A DNA stretch of 64,000 nucleotides from Lutibacter sp. (GCA_002733665.1 NVWM01000009.1:1-64000), one strand, 5' to 3'; shown: positions 53,615 through 62,483, counted from the stretch's first letter. Notes: generated by a model from the sequence alone, not told the origin. Made by a program: numbers and translations.

Positions 53615-54886
53615 ATGACTAAAACCATTACTGGATTTTCAAAATTATCAAAAGAAGAAAAAATAGATTGGCTTGTAAAAACCTTTTTTACAGATACTGA
53701 GAGTGCAAAAAGTACTTTAAAACAGTATTCTAATTCTGATAAAAAACTGCAAGAATTGCACGATGATTTTATTGAAAACACCATTTCTAATTATTATTTG
53801 CCATATGGTGTTGCTCCAAATTTCGTGATAAATGGCAAGGAATATGTAGTGCCAATGGTAACGGAAGAGAGTTCGGTTGTTGCCGCAGCATCGTTGGTTG
53901 CTAAGTTTTGGAGTACTCGAGGAGGTTTTAAAGCAGAAGTGATATCAACAAAGAAAATTGGACAAGTTCATTTTATGTTTGATGGTGATTTTGAAGATTT
54001 AGAAGATTATTTTGATACAAGTAAAAAACGTTTATTTGAAGTAACAGAAGTGATTACTAAAAATATGCGAAAGCGCGGAGGAGGAATTTTGGATATTGAG
54101 TTACGCAATAAAACATCAGAATTAAAAAACTATTATCAGTTGCATGTTACCTTTGATACGCAAGATTCAATGGGAGCAAACTTCATCAATTCTTGTTTGG
54201 AATCAATTGCTAACGAATTTAGAAATGATAAAATACAAGTTGTAATGAGTATTTTGTCAAACTACGTTCCGGAATGTTTAGTTCGTGCAGAAGTGTCGTG
54301 TAAAGTAGAAGAATTGTACATTGAAAATCCAGAAATGCATGCGCAAAAATTCATACAAGCAGTACAGATTGCAAATGTAGAACCTCACAGAGCAGTGACT
54401 CATAATAAAGGAATTATGAATGGAATCGATGCTGTTGTGTTGGCAACAGGAAACGATTTTAGAGCCGTTGAATCTGGAGCACATGCGTATGCTTCAAGAA
54501 GTGGAGTATATAGAAGTTTGACAAATTGTGAAATTAAAGACGGAGTTTTTAAATTTTGGATCGAAATACCTTTGGCTTTAGGAACCGTTGGCGGATTAAC
54601 AGCGTTACATCCTTTAGCGAAATTATCATTACAACTATTACAAAATCCATCAGCAAAAGAATTGATGATGATTGTTGCTGTTGCTGGTTTGGCACAAAAT
54701 TTTGCAGCATTACGAGCATTGACAACAACTGGAATCCAACATGGACACATGAAAATGCACTTGTCAAATATCATTAAACAATTAGGGGCATCAGAAAGTG
54801 AAACAGTATATTTAATGAACCATTTTACTGATAAGCAGGTTTCTCATAGTGCGGTTGTTGAGGAGTTTGAGAAACTAAGAAAATAA
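53615..54886 (+). CDS. Hydroxymethylglutaryl-CoA reductase, class II-like
   Basis: 423 residues. Makes mevalonate from HMG-CoA, the committed step of the mevalonate pathway. The class signature is seen as QDSMGANFINSCLE (about 187-200), GNDFRAVESGAHAYASRSG (about 282-300) and GTVGGLTALHPLAKLSLQLL (about 321-340). No membrane anchor, as in bacterial class II enzymes. It begins a run of isoprenoid genes. Sequences of this class are often annotated as degradative, but the neighbouring kinases argue for biosynthesis. Confidence 0.94.
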   Translation: MTKTITGFSKLSKEEKIDWLVKTFFTDTESAKSTLKQYSNSDKKLQELHDDFIENTISNYYLPYGVAPNFVINGKEYVVPMVTEESSVVAAASLVAKFWSTRGGFKAEVISTKKIGQVHFMFDGDFEDLEDYFDTSKKRLFEVTEVITKNMRKRGGGILDIELRNKTSELKNYYQLHVTFDTQDSMGANFINSCLESIANEFRNDKIQVVMSILSNYVPECLVRAEVSCKVEELYIENPEMHAQKFIQAVQIANVEPHRAVTHNKGIMNGIDAVVLATGNDFRAVESGAHAYASRSGVYRSLTNCEIKDGVFKFWIEIPLALGTVGGLTALHPLAKLSLQLLQNPSAKELMMIVAVAGLAQNFAALRALTTTGIQHGHMKMHLSNIIKQLGASESETVYLMNHFTDKQVSHSAVVEEFEKLRK

Positions 54887-54896
54887 GATTGTCTCC

Positions 54897-54943
54897 TCGA
54901 GCGGAGTCGAGAGGTTTTAAAAAGAGGTCTCGACTCCGCTCGA
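54897..54943. repeat. Palindromic dispersed repeat after the HMG-CoA reductase gene
   Basis: TCGAGCGGAGTCGAGA (54897-54912) and TCTCGACTCCGCTCGA (54928-54943) are a perfect 16-bp inverted repeat around 15 bases. It may double as a terminator or mRNA-stabilising hairpin between the two mevalonate genes. Confidence 0.8.
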
Positions 54944-54964
54944 CCTGACATTAAAATACTAGAA

Positions 54965-55894
54965 TTGAAAAGACATTACTCAAACGGAAAATTATTACTC
55001 ACAGGAGAATACCTCGTTTTAGACGGAGCAAAATCCTTGGCAATACCTACAAAGTTTGGGCAAGACTTAGTTGTGAATAAAATTAAAGAACCGTCTTTGA
55101 TTTGGGAGAGTTATGACGAATTAGGGAATAGTTGGTTTGAAGCAGAATTTAGACTGTCTGACTTGAGAATTGTCAGCGAAACTTTCAACTCTGACAATGA
55201 TAAAAAGCAAGAATCTTTAGCCAAAACTCTTCAAAAAATATTGCAAGAAGCAAAAGTATTGAACCCAAATTTTTTAATTTCTGATGAAGGTTTTCGCTTA
55301 AAAACAAACTTAACATTTCCTAGAAATTGGGGACTTGGCACATCTTCAACATTAATAAATAACATCGCAAATTGGGCAAATGTTAATGCTTTTGAATTGT
55401 TAAATAAGTCTTTTGGAGGAAGTGGTTATGATATTGCTTGTGCTCAAAATGATACTCCGATTTTATATCAGTTAGTAGAGAAAAAACCTGTAGTACAATC
55501 TATAGATTTTCAACCTGCTTTTTCTGACCAATTGTATTTTGTGCATTTGAATGTGAAGCAAAATAGCAAAACAGGAATTAAAAAATACAAAGAAAGTACA
55601 ACTGAAAAATCTGCATTGATTGATAGAGTTTCAGAAATAACGAATGAAATAGTAAAATGTAATTCAATAGTTGATTTTGAAAAATTATTAAAAGAACACG
55701 AACAATTAATTTCATGCATAATAGGAAATAAACCAATTCAAGAAATAGTGTTTAAAGACTATTTTGGGCAAACAAAAAGTTTAGGTGCTTGGGGCGGAGA
55801 TTTTATATTGGCAACAGGTAATGAGAATTCACCACAGTATTTTAAAGAAAAGGGTTTCGAAACAGTTATTCCTTATAATAATATGGTATTGTAA
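54965..55894 (+). CDS. GYDIA-type GHMP kinase, candidate phosphomevalonate kinase
   Basis: 309 residues, start TTG at 54965. GHMP kinase fold: substrate-binding opening KLLLTGEYLVLDGAKSLAIP (about 9-28), ATP loop NWGLGTSSTLI (about 121-131) and the name-giving GGSGYDIACAQ (about 151-161). The family has no proven substrate. The window already has mevalonate kinase and diphosphomevalonate decarboxylase but no recognisable phosphomevalonate kinase, so this protein is the natural candidate; that is inference from gap-filling. Confidence 0.85.
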   Translation: MKRHYSNGKLLLTGEYLVLDGAKSLAIPTKFGQDLVVNKIKEPSLIWESYDELGNSWFEAEFRLSDLRIVSETFNSDNDKKQESLAKTLQKILQEAKVLNPNFLISDEGFRLKTNLTFPRNWGLGTSSTLINNIANWANVNAFELLNKSFGGSGYDIACAQNDTPILYQLVEKKPVVQSIDFQPAFSDQLYFVHLNVKQNSKTGIKKYKESTTEKSALIDRVSEITNEIVKCNSIVDFEKLLKEHEQLISCIIGNKPIQEIVFKDYFGQTKSLGAWGGDFILATGNENSPQYFKEKGFETVIPYNNMVL

Positions 55895-55900
55895 ATACCT

Positions 55901-55945
55901 CTCGACTCCGCTCGAGGAGACATTGTCCGGTCGAGCGCAGTCGAG
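55901..55945. repeat. Palindromic dispersed repeat after the GYDIA kinase gene
   Basis: CTCGACTCCGCTCGA (55901-55915) and TCGAGCGCAGTCGAG (55931-55945) form an inverted repeat with 14 of 15 pairs. It is closely related to the element at 54897-54943. Confidence 0.78.
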
Positions 55946-55966
55946 ACCTAAATATTGAATGAATAT

Positions 55967-57178
55967 ATGAGTAAAATAATAATAATTGGAGGAGGTGCAG
56001 CAGGATATTTTGCAGCGATAACAGCAGCAGAAAAGAATCCAAAAGCAGAAGTAATCATCCTTGAAAAAGGGAAAAAAGTATTACAAAAAGTTAAGATCTC
56101 TGGAGGTGGACGCTGTAACGTAACACATGCTTGTTTTGTGCCAAGTGAACTCGTAGAGTTTTATCCGAGAGGAAAAAAAGAATTACTTGGTCCTTTTCAT
56201 AGATTTATGACCGGCGATACAATGGAATGGTTTGATACTAGAAATGTGCCTTTAAAAATTGAAGAAGATAATCGTATTTTCCCAGAGTCAAATTCTTCAC
56301 AATCAATTATAGATTGTCTAACGCAAAGTGCTGAAAATGCTGGAGTAAAACTGTGGCTTGAACAAAACGTGCAGTCAGTAATGACATCAAATGAAAAATT
56401 TGAAATAACAACAAATACCCAAACTATTACCGCAGATAAATTGCTGATTGCCGCAGGATCAAATCCAAAAATGTGGGCGTTAGCAGAAACTTTAGGACAT
56501 TCAATTGTTGAGCCAGTTCCGTCATTATTTACGTTTAATATTAATGATAAAAGGTTAAAAGACTTACTCGGTATTTCTGTTCCAATGGCAACGATAAAAA
56601 TTTTGAAAACTAAATTGGAATCGTCAGGACCTTTGTTAATCACTCATTGGGGAATGAGCGGTCCAGGAATTTTAAAATTATCGGCATTTGGAGCAAGAAT
56701 ATTGGCTGAGAAAAATTACCAATATAATGTTGAGGTGAACTGGTTGTCAAAGCCAACAGAAAAGGTCTTTGAGGTGTTGAAATCAGCAAAAAAGGACTTG
56801 AATAAAAAGCAAATTGCTCTAAAATCTTTATATAGTGCTATTCCAAAGAGATTGTGGGAGCGTTTGGTTCTTGCTAGTAATATTAGCGCAACTACTCGAT
56901 GGGTTGACTTGAGTAATAATCAGTTGCAAGAATTGGCAAATCAATTGACAAAAGGAGTATTTAATGCGAATGGGAAAAGTACTTTTAAAGACGAATTCGT
57001 TACTTCTGGAGGAATCAATCTAAAAGAAATAGATTTCAAACGATTTGAAAGTAAAATGCATAAAAATTTATTTTTTGCAGGAGAAATACTTGATATAGAT
57101 GCGGTTACTGGAGGTTTTAACTTTCAAAATGCATGGACTGGAGGTTTTATTGCAGGAAATGCGATGGCAGAAGATTAA
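55967..57178 (+). CDS. NAD(P)/FAD-dependent oxidoreductase, HI0933/BaiN-like
   Basis: 403 residues from the ATG at 55967 (MSKIIIIGGGAAGYFAAITA); an earlier in-frame ATG at 55955 adds four residues and seems less likely. FAD motif GGGAAGYFAAITAAE, then KVKISGGGRCNVTHAC (about 48-63), and the C-terminal GEILDIDAVTGGFNFQNAWT-like flavin contact are typical of the HI0933 family. The physiological substrate is unknown; it is embedded in the mevalonate locus without obvious relation. The 3' end overlaps the convergent hypothetical gene by 4 bases. Confidence 0.9.
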   Translation: MSKIIIIGGGAAGYFAAITAAEKNPKAEVIILEKGKKVLQKVKISGGGRCNVTHACFVPSELVEFYPRGKKELLGPFHRFMTGDTMEWFDTRNVPLKIEEDNRIFPESNSSQSIIDCLTQSAENAGVKLWLEQNVQSVMTSNEKFEITTNTQTITADKLLIAAGSNPKMWALAETLGHSIVEPVPSLFTFNINDKRLKDLLGISVPMATIKILKTKLESSGPLLITHWGMSGPGILKLSAFGARILAEKNYQYNVEVNWLSKPTEKVFEVLKSAKKDLNKKQIALKSLYSAIPKRLWERLVLASNISATTRWVDLSNNQLQELANQLTKGVFNANGKSTFKDEFVTSGGINLKEIDFKRFESKMHKNLFFAGEILDIDAVTGGFNFQNAWTGGFIAGNAMAED

Positions 57179-57408
57179 GCCAATTCTCCTCGATGAGGTT
57201 TTAGTGCATCACGAAACGTTTTCATGTCAATCTCGTCAACAGTAATGAAAGCAATGCTATGCATGTCAGAAATTTCAATTGAATCGATATCATAAAAATT
57301 TAACTTTTCTATAGTTGCATATTCTTTCAAATGCACGCAATGATGCTGTGCTGTAGGCAAAGAAACACTTCCTTTAAAATCCCAAATCAATTTTATTTTT
57401 CTATTCAT
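57175..57408 (-). CDS. Conserved-looking small hypothetical protein
   Basis: 77 residues, no signal peptide or membrane helix. The text IKLIWDFKGSVSLPTAQHHC then VHLKEYATIEKLNFY and MHSIAFITVDEIDMKTFRDA suggests an alpha/beta fold. Two His and Cys residues cluster near 22-28. It has no recognised family. It is the only minus-strand gene in the mevalonate locus. The end overlaps the convergent oxidoreductase gene. Confidence 0.6.
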   Translation of the reverse strand: MNRKIKLIWDFKGSVSLPTAQHHCVHLKEYATIEKLNFYDIDSIEISDMHSIAFITVDEIDMKTFRDALKPHRGELA

Positions 57409-57525
57409 GTGTTTATATAATTGTTTTTTATTGGTCCATGATTCATTTAAATAATCATTCTCTTAGGTATAGAATTTAGTTAAGAATGTTTCATAACCCT
57501 GTTTTTCAATTGACAAAAGTAATGT

Positions 57526-57533
57526 TATATTTG
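57526..57533 (+). promoter_or_regulatory. Probable promoter of the diphosphomevalonate decarboxylase gene
   Basis: TATATTTG fits TAnnTTTG and lies 17 bases before the TTG start. A TTG at 57510-57512 is upstream, though the 13-base spacing is shorter than usual. Confidence 0.5.
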
Positions 57534-57550
57534 CCTAAAATTATAAGACA

Positions 57551-58633
57551 TTGACTGAAAAAGATTTCATTTCAACTAATTTAGATACTTCAATTCTTAA
57601 AGAAGGAAAATATACTTGGAAAACGCCAAGTAATATCGCACTTGTAAAATATTGGGGGAAAAAGAAGAATCAAATTCCAGAAAACACTTCTATCAGTTTT
57701 ACACTCGATGCTTGTTTTACATTAACAACTCTTGAGTTTTCTAAAAAACAAAATGAGAAAGGAAGTTTTGAGATTTATTTTGAAGGCGAAAAAAAGGATG
57801 AGTTTAAACCGAAAGTTGCCACTTTTTTCGAAAGAATTAAAGGGTATTGTCCTTTTTTAACTGAGTATGATTTTGTTATAAAATCTAGAAATTCTTTTCC
57901 ACATAGTAGTGGTATTGCTTCATCAGCAAGTGGGATGAGCGCGTTGGCATTGTGTGTTATGAGTATTGAACGATTAATTTCTACTGAAATGATTGATGAT
58001 TACTTTTATAAAAAGGCGTCATTTTTAGCACGTTTAGGTTCAGGATCTGCTTGTAGAAGTATCAAAGGAAGTATTGTTGTTTGGGGAGATCACAAAGAAA
58101 TAAAAGATAGTTCAAATTTGTTTGGAGTAGAATTTTCAAGTGAAGTCCATTCAAATTTTAAGAACTTTCACGACACTATTTTATTGGTAGATGAAGGAGA
58201 GAAGCAGGTGAGCAGTACAGTTGGACATCAATTGATGTACAATCATCCGTATGCGCAAGAACGTTTTAAACAAGCTGAGGAAAACATCAGTAAAATAAAA
58301 GAAATTTTAAAATCTGGAGATTTAAAAGCATTTACAAACATAGTTGAGAGTGAAGCATTGACGTTGCATTCCATGATGATGACTTCAAAGCCGTATTTTA
58401 TTTTGATGAAACCAAATACATTGAAAATCATTAATAAAATTTGGGAATTTAGAAAAGAAACAAATTTGAATTTGTGTTTTACTTTAGATGCTGGAGCAAA
58501 TGTTCATCTGTTATATCCAGAAAATGAGAAAGAGGAAGTTAGCGAATTTGTAATCAATGAATTAATCCAATTTTGTCAAAATAATCATTATATTTGTGAT
58601 AGAGTTGGTTTAGGAGCGAAGCTCCTAAATTAA
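57551..58633 (+). CDS. mvaD: Diphosphomevalonate decarboxylase
   Basis: 360 residues, start TTG at 57551. Converts mevalonate diphosphate to isopentenyl diphosphate using ATP. Motifs: substrate site SNIALVKYWGKK (about 22-33), ATP loop FPHSSGIASSASGMSALALC (about 117-136), SGSACRSIKGSIV, and the C-terminal LDAGANVHLLYP. It completes the lower mevalonate route together with the kinase genes beside it. Confidence 0.94.
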   Translation: MTEKDFISTNLDTSILKEGKYTWKTPSNIALVKYWGKKKNQIPENTSISFTLDACFTLTTLEFSKKQNEKGSFEIYFEGEKKDEFKPKVATFFERIKGYCPFLTEYDFVIKSRNSFPHSSGIASSASGMSALALCVMSIERLISTEMIDDYFYKKASFLARLGSGSACRSIKGSIVVWGDHKEIKDSSNLFGVEFSSEVHSNFKNFHDTILLVDEGEKQVSSTVGHQLMYNHPYAQERFKQAEENISKIKEILKSGDLKAFTNIVESEALTLHSMMMTSKPYFILMKPNTLKIINKIWEFRKETNLNLCFTLDAGANVHLLYPENEKEEVSEFVINELIQFCQNNHYICDRVGLGAKLLN

Positions 58634-58663
58634 TATTGAAAAATGAAATTTTATTGTTGTGTT

Positions 58664-58730
58664 GTCATTCCTGCGAAGGCAGGAATCCAGAACAAACCTT
58701 TTTATAGATTCCTGCCTTCGCAGGAATGAC
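58664..58730. repeat. Perfect 24-bp inverted dispersed repeat
   Basis: The 24 bases at 58664-58687 (beginning GTCATTCCTGCGAAGGC) are the exact reverse complement of 58707-58730, with a 19-base centre. Each arm is itself a small hairpin (ATTCCTGC/GCAGGAAT). It fills the spacer between the decarboxylase and mevalonate kinase genes. A degenerate half copy lies at 59692-59715. Confidence 0.85.
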
Positions 58731-58751
58731 ATAAAGATTTAATTAAATTAT

Positions 58752-59678
58752 ATGAGAGGACCCCTTTTTTACGCTAAAATTTTACTCTTCGGAGAATATG
58801 GAATTATTAAAGATTCCAAAGGATTGGCAATACCATATAATTCCTATCAAGGAGCATTAAAAGTTTCTGAGAATCCTTCGGATGATGCTATAAAGTCAAA
58901 CCAGAATTTATTAAAATTACACAAGTATTTATCTGGTTTAACGACTGATTTAGTTCATTTTAGATTAGATGAGTTTAAAAGTGATCTTGCTGCTGGAATG
59001 TATTTTGACTCAAGTATTCCTCAAGGGTATGGTGTTGGAAGTTCTGGAGCATTAGTTGCTTCTATTTATGACAAATATGCAGATGATAAAATTACTGTTT
59101 TAGAAAATTTGACAAGAGATAAATTGTTGAAATTAAAAGGAATTTTCTCATTAATGGAATCCTTTTTTCACGGTAAGAGTTCTGGTTTAGACCCTTTAAA
59201 TTCTTACTTAAGTTTGCCTATATTAATAAATTCAAAAGACAATCTAGAGCCAACAGGAATTCCATCACAAAAAGAAGGGAAAGGTGCTGTTTTCTTATTA
59301 GATTCTGAAATTGTTGGAGAAACAGCTCCAATGGTAAGTATCTTTATGAATAAGATGAAAAATGAAGGTTTTCGTAGAATGCTTAACGAAGATTTTGCTA
59401 CCTATACAGATGCTTGCATCGATGATTTTTTACACGGAAATATAAAGTCGCTTTTTGGAAATGTAAAACAACTTTCAAAAGTAGTCTTGTCTAATTTTAA
59501 ACCAATGATTCCGAAAGCATTTCATGCACTTTGGCAACAAGGAATTGACTCAAACGCATATTATTTGAAACTTTGTGGTTCAGGAGGAGGAGGTTATATT
59601 CTTGGCTTTACTGAAGATTATGAGATGGCTAAAGAAATACTTAAAAAATATAAGTTAGAATTGGTATACCGTTTTTAA
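58752..59678 (+). CDS. mvk: Mevalonate kinase
   Basis: 308 residues. Phosphorylates mevalonate. GHMP motifs: YAKILLFGEYGIIKDSKGLA (about 7-26), the ATP loop PQGYGVGSSGALVASIY (about 90-106), the catalytic Asp and Ser region FFHGKSSGLDPLNSYLSLP, and the C-terminal LCGSGGGGYILGF. It follows the decarboxylase gene across the inverted repeat and precedes the prenyltransferase gene. Confidence 0.92.
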   Translation: MRGPLFYAKILLFGEYGIIKDSKGLAIPYNSYQGALKVSENPSDDAIKSNQNLLKLHKYLSGLTTDLVHFRLDEFKSDLAAGMYFDSSIPQGYGVGSSGALVASIYDKYADDKITVLENLTRDKLLKLKGIFSLMESFFHGKSSGLDPLNSYLSLPILINSKDNLEPTGIPSQKEGKGAVFLLDSEIVGETAPMVSIFMNKMKNEGFRRMLNEDFATYTDACIDDFLHGNIKSLFGNVKQLSKVVLSNFKPMIPKAFHALWQQGIDSNAYYLKLCGSGGGGYILGFTEDYEMAKEILKKYKLELVYRF

Positions 59679-59691
59679 TTATCAATAAACC

Positions 59692-59715
59692 TGTCATTTT
59701 TGCGAAGGAAAAAAT
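59692..59715 (+). repeat. Degenerate half copy of the GTCATTCCTGCGAAGG repeat
   Basis: GTCATTTTTGCGAAGGAAAA (from 59692) resembles one arm of the element at 58664, with T changes that break the hairpin. The partner arm is missing. Confidence 0.5.
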
Positions 59716-59736
59716 CTTTTTATTTCACTTAAGTCT

Positions 59737-60648
59737 ATGACAGAAATTAACTCAAAAAACAAACAAAATTTCCTTAAAGTTCTAAGTCTATTTTCGGTTG
59801 TAAGAGGGTACAATGTTTTAGCGCTAGTTTTAGCACAATATTTGGCCTCAATATTTGTTTTTTCACCAAGTAAGTCACTTCGTTATGTGTTGCTAGATAA
59901 AAGTTTGTTCTTTATTGTTCTCGCATCAGTTTGTGTGGTTGCTTCTGGATATATTATAAATAATTTTTATGACAGAGAAAAAGATTTGATTAACAGTCCT
60001 GTGAAATCAAAGATTGATAACTATGTGAGTCAGAGAACAAGGTTAAACCTTTATTTTCTACTTAATTTTATTGGTGTTTCATTATCGTTTTTAGTTTCTT
60101 GGCGAGCAGCATTATTCTTTTCGGTTTATATTTTTTGGATTTGGTTTTACTCTCATAAACTCCAAAAACATCCAATAATTGGTTGGGTTTTGGTGACTCT
60201 GTTAACGATTGCTCCATTTTTCGCAATTTTTATTTATTATAAGAATTATGCCAATATTATTTTGGTGCATGCTGTTTTTGTATTCCTTTTATTCTTACTC
60301 CGTGAGTTGATTAAAGACCTTGAAAAAGTACCAGGAAATATTGCTCAAAATAATCAAACAATCACTGTAAAATATGGAGATAAAGTCACGAAAATTTTAG
60401 CAACAATCATAACAGTATTAACTTATGTGGTTATTTCTGGTATGTTTGGAACTTTTGAAATTGGCTTAATGGAGTATTATTTTATAGGAGTCGTTTTCTT
60501 ATTACTTTTCTTTATCATATATCTTTGGATTAGCAAGACTAAAAAACAATATATATTATTACACAATCTTTTAAAAGTGATTATCGTTTTAGGTGTTTTT
60601 AGTTTAGTTCTGATAGATCAGTCTGTGATTATTGAGCGTTTGATTTAA
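59737..60648 (+). CDS. UbiA-type prenyltransferase, geranylgeranylglycerol-phosphate geranylgeranyltransferase-like
   Basis: 303 residues with about eight membrane helices. The first Asp-rich motif is NNFYDREKDLINSP (about 84-97) and the second region KDLEKVPGNIAQNNQTIT (about 190-207), both needed to bind prenyl diphosphate with Mg2+. Flavobacterial homologues next to mevalonate genes are usually annotated as GGGP geranylgeranyltransferases, but the acceptor has not been settled for this group. It ends the isoprenoid block. Confidence 0.85.
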   Translation: MTEINSKNKQNFLKVLSLFSVVRGYNVLALVLAQYLASIFVFSPSKSLRYVLLDKSLFFIVLASVCVVASGYIINNFYDREKDLINSPVKSKIDNYVSQRTRLNLYFLLNFIGVSLSFLVSWRAALFFSVYIFWIWFYSHKLQKHPIIGWVLVTLLTIAPFFAIFIYYKNYANIILVHAVFVFLLFLLRELIKDLEKVPGNIAQNNQTITVKYGDKVTKILATIITVLTYVVISGMFGTFEIGLMEYYFIGVVFLLLFFIIYLWISKTKKQYILLHNLLKVIIVLGVFSLVLIDQSVIIERLI

Positions 60649-60765
60649 AATTGCATTTGACGCTGTAGTTTTAAAACACTATCTTCGGTTTGGTATGATA
60701 AGCCAATTAAAAAAAACGTTATCTTAAACATTGCGATAATTTAAAACAAAAATTTTAAAATCAAA

Positions 60766-61236
60766 TTGGCAAGGAAAAAAACATATCGAGAAAAAATAAA
60801 TGAAGTCCAAGAAAAAATTCACGACATAACTCCTGAATGGGAAGAAAAATTAGGGAAAGGTAAAATTCTAATTCCAAATGCAATAGATATTGAACGGATT
60901 ATAAACAGTACTAAAAAAGGTGAACTTTTGACCAATGATATAATTCGCGAGGTTTTGGCTAAAGAGAAAAACGTACAATTAACTGCTGCTATACCAACAG
61001 GAGTTTATCTTAAATATATTGCTTTAGCTGCAGAAGAAGAAAGAAAATTTAACAAAAAAAACATTACACCATATTGGAGAGTTCTTAGACCTGACGGCAC
61101 AATTAATATAAAATTTCCTATTTCTACGGAAGAATTGATTCATCTACTTGAGAATGAAGGGCATAAGTTAGAAATTGGCAAAGGCAAAAAACCTCCAAAA
61201 GTAATTTCATTTGAATCAAAAATTAAATATAACTAA
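60766..61236 (+). CDS. MGMT/ATL-like protein without the acceptor cysteine
   Basis: 156 residues, start TTG at 60766. It resembles the bacterial family often named MGMT-family protein: KKTYREKINEVQEKIHDITP, KGELLTNDIIREVLAKEK, AIPTGVYLKYIALAAEEERK and TPYWRVLRPDGTIN. The PCHRV active site of true O6-alkylguanine transferases is absent, and the whole protein has no Cys. It therefore cannot transfer alkyl groups and may instead bind damaged DNA like ATL proteins; this is inferred. It stands alone, with about 115 empty bases upstream. Confidence 0.75.
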   Translation: MARKKTYREKINEVQEKIHDITPEWEEKLGKGKILIPNAIDIERIINSTKKGELLTNDIIREVLAKEKNVQLTAAIPTGVYLKYIALAAEEERKFNKKNITPYWRVLRPDGTINIKFPISTEELIHLLENEGHKLEIGKGKKPPKVISFESKIKYN

Positions 61237-61453
61237 TTAAACGCCAGCCAAAAAAGTGTTTAGTCTGTGCTTATTAAGTTTTTATGATAAAGTTTGTGTT
61301 TTAGTAATGTATCGATTTCTGCTTCAAGATTCTAAAGAATTTCTTGCAACGGAATCATAAACTAGATGTAAAGCGAAATATCTATCTTTTTAAAATCATT
61401 TGCATATTCCATACATAATTCATATTTTACAATTCATAATCAGTAATTTATAA

Positions 61454-61461
61454 TACCTTTG
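61454..61461 (+). promoter_or_regulatory. Probable promoter of the pseudouridine synthase gene
   Basis: TACCTTTG fits TAnnTTTG, 21 bases before the ATG. No clear TTG -33 element. The rest of the 246-base spacer 61237-61482 shows no gene. Confidence 0.45.
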
Positions 61462-61482
61462 CGCAAAATTTAAAACAATATA

Positions 61483-62364
61483 ATGGCAGCAAAAGAAAAC
61501 TCGTCGAGAGGACGACACGCTAAAAAAGAAAAAAAGAGTACTTCAAAAAAGAAGGATTACCCAAACATGAAAACAAAGAATTTTCGTGTAAATCCTCAAA
61601 ACATCAAAACCTTTAAAAAGAAACCAAGCACGACTCCTAAAAAAGAGAATGTTGCTGACGGTATACGTTTAAATAAATACATTGCCAATGCAGGTATTTG
61701 CTCGCGTAGAGAAGCTGATGTATATATTGGTGCAGGTAATGCAACGGTAAATGGTAAAATTATAACTGAAATGGGTTATAAGGTTCAAAAGGATGATGTA
61801 GTGCGATTTGATGGACAATTATTGTCTATTGAAACAAAGCGTTATGTATTGCTTAATAAGCCAAAGAATTTCATTACTACAATGGATGATGAGAGAGGAA
61901 GGCGAACTGTGATGGAATTGGTTGCCAATGCGACCAAAGAACGCATTTATCCTGTTGGAAGATTGGATAGAAACACTACAGGATTATTATTGTTTACCAA
62001 TGATGGTGAGTTGGCAAAAAAGTTAACACACCCAAAACATAGTGTAAAGAAATTGTATCATGCTTCGTTAGATAAAAAACTAACAATGAAAGACTTGCAA
62101 AAAATATCTCAAAACTTCGTACTTGAAGGTAAAATGGTATTTATTGATGCAATCTCGTATGTAGAAGGACAGTCTAAAACAGAAGTTGGTATCGAAATTC
62201 ATTCTGGAAGAAACAGAATCGTACGTAAAATATTTGAACATTTTGGTTATGCAGTTGTAAAACTTGACCGTGTTATTTTTGCAGGGTTGACTAAGAAAAA
62301 CCTGCCAAGAGGTCATCATAGGCCACTTACCAATCAAGAATTGATTAACATGAAGATGATATAG
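61483..62364 (+). CDS. rluB: RsuA/RluB-type rRNA pseudouridine synthase
   Basis: 293 residues. A basic, probably disordered N-terminal tail of about 55 residues (rich in Lys, Ser, Thr) leads to an S4 domain (IRLNKYIANAGICSRREADV, about 62-81). The synthase domain has the catalytic Asp in YPVGRLDRNTTGLLLFTNDG. It modifies a uridine of 23S rRNA (RluB/RluE type) or 16S rRNA (RsuA type); RluB is preferred by overall pattern. A strong terminator follows. Confidence 0.93.
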   Translation: MAAKENSSRGRHAKKEKKSTSKKKDYPNMKTKNFRVNPQNIKTFKKKPSTTPKKENVADGIRLNKYIANAGICSRREADVYIGAGNATVNGKIITEMGYKVQKDDVVRFDGQLLSIETKRYVLLNKPKNFITTMDDERGRRTVMELVANATKERIYPVGRLDRNTTGLLLFTNDGELAKKLTHPKHSVKKLYHASLDKKLTMKDLQKISQNFVLEGKMVFIDAISYVEGQSKTEVGIEIHSGRNRIVRKIFEHFGYAVVKLDRVIFAGLTKKNLPRGHHRPLTNQELINMKMI

Positions 62365-62384
62365 TTATAAAATCAAAATAAATT

Positions 62385-62419
62385 AAAAAAAGTCCAAGCA
62401 ATTTTGCTTGGACTTTTTT
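62385..62419 (+). terminator. Rho-independent terminator after the pseudouridine synthase gene
   Basis: A-tract, GTCCAAGCA stem pairing with TGCTTGGAC around ATTT, then a T-tract; 20 bases after the stop codon. It separates this gene from the nos region. Confidence 0.92.
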
Positions 62420-62435
62420 ATTTAAAACATTCAAC

Positions 62436-62478
62436 TGATAAATATCATATTTTGAATGAAATACTTATTCTAACTTTG
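62436..62478 (+). promoter_or_regulatory. FNR/Crp-type box plus promoter P1 of the nos region
   Basis: TGATAAATATCA (62436-62447) fits the TGAT-N4-ATCA core of FNR-like regulators. TAACTTTG (62471-62478) fits the -7 consensus, with a TTG at 62452-62454. The box centre lies about 30 bases before the -7 element, which places it near -41 of the expected start, the usual activating position. The 16-base unit TGATAAATATCATATT is repeated exactly at 62619. Confidence 0.6.
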
Positions 62479-62483
62479 TGTTT

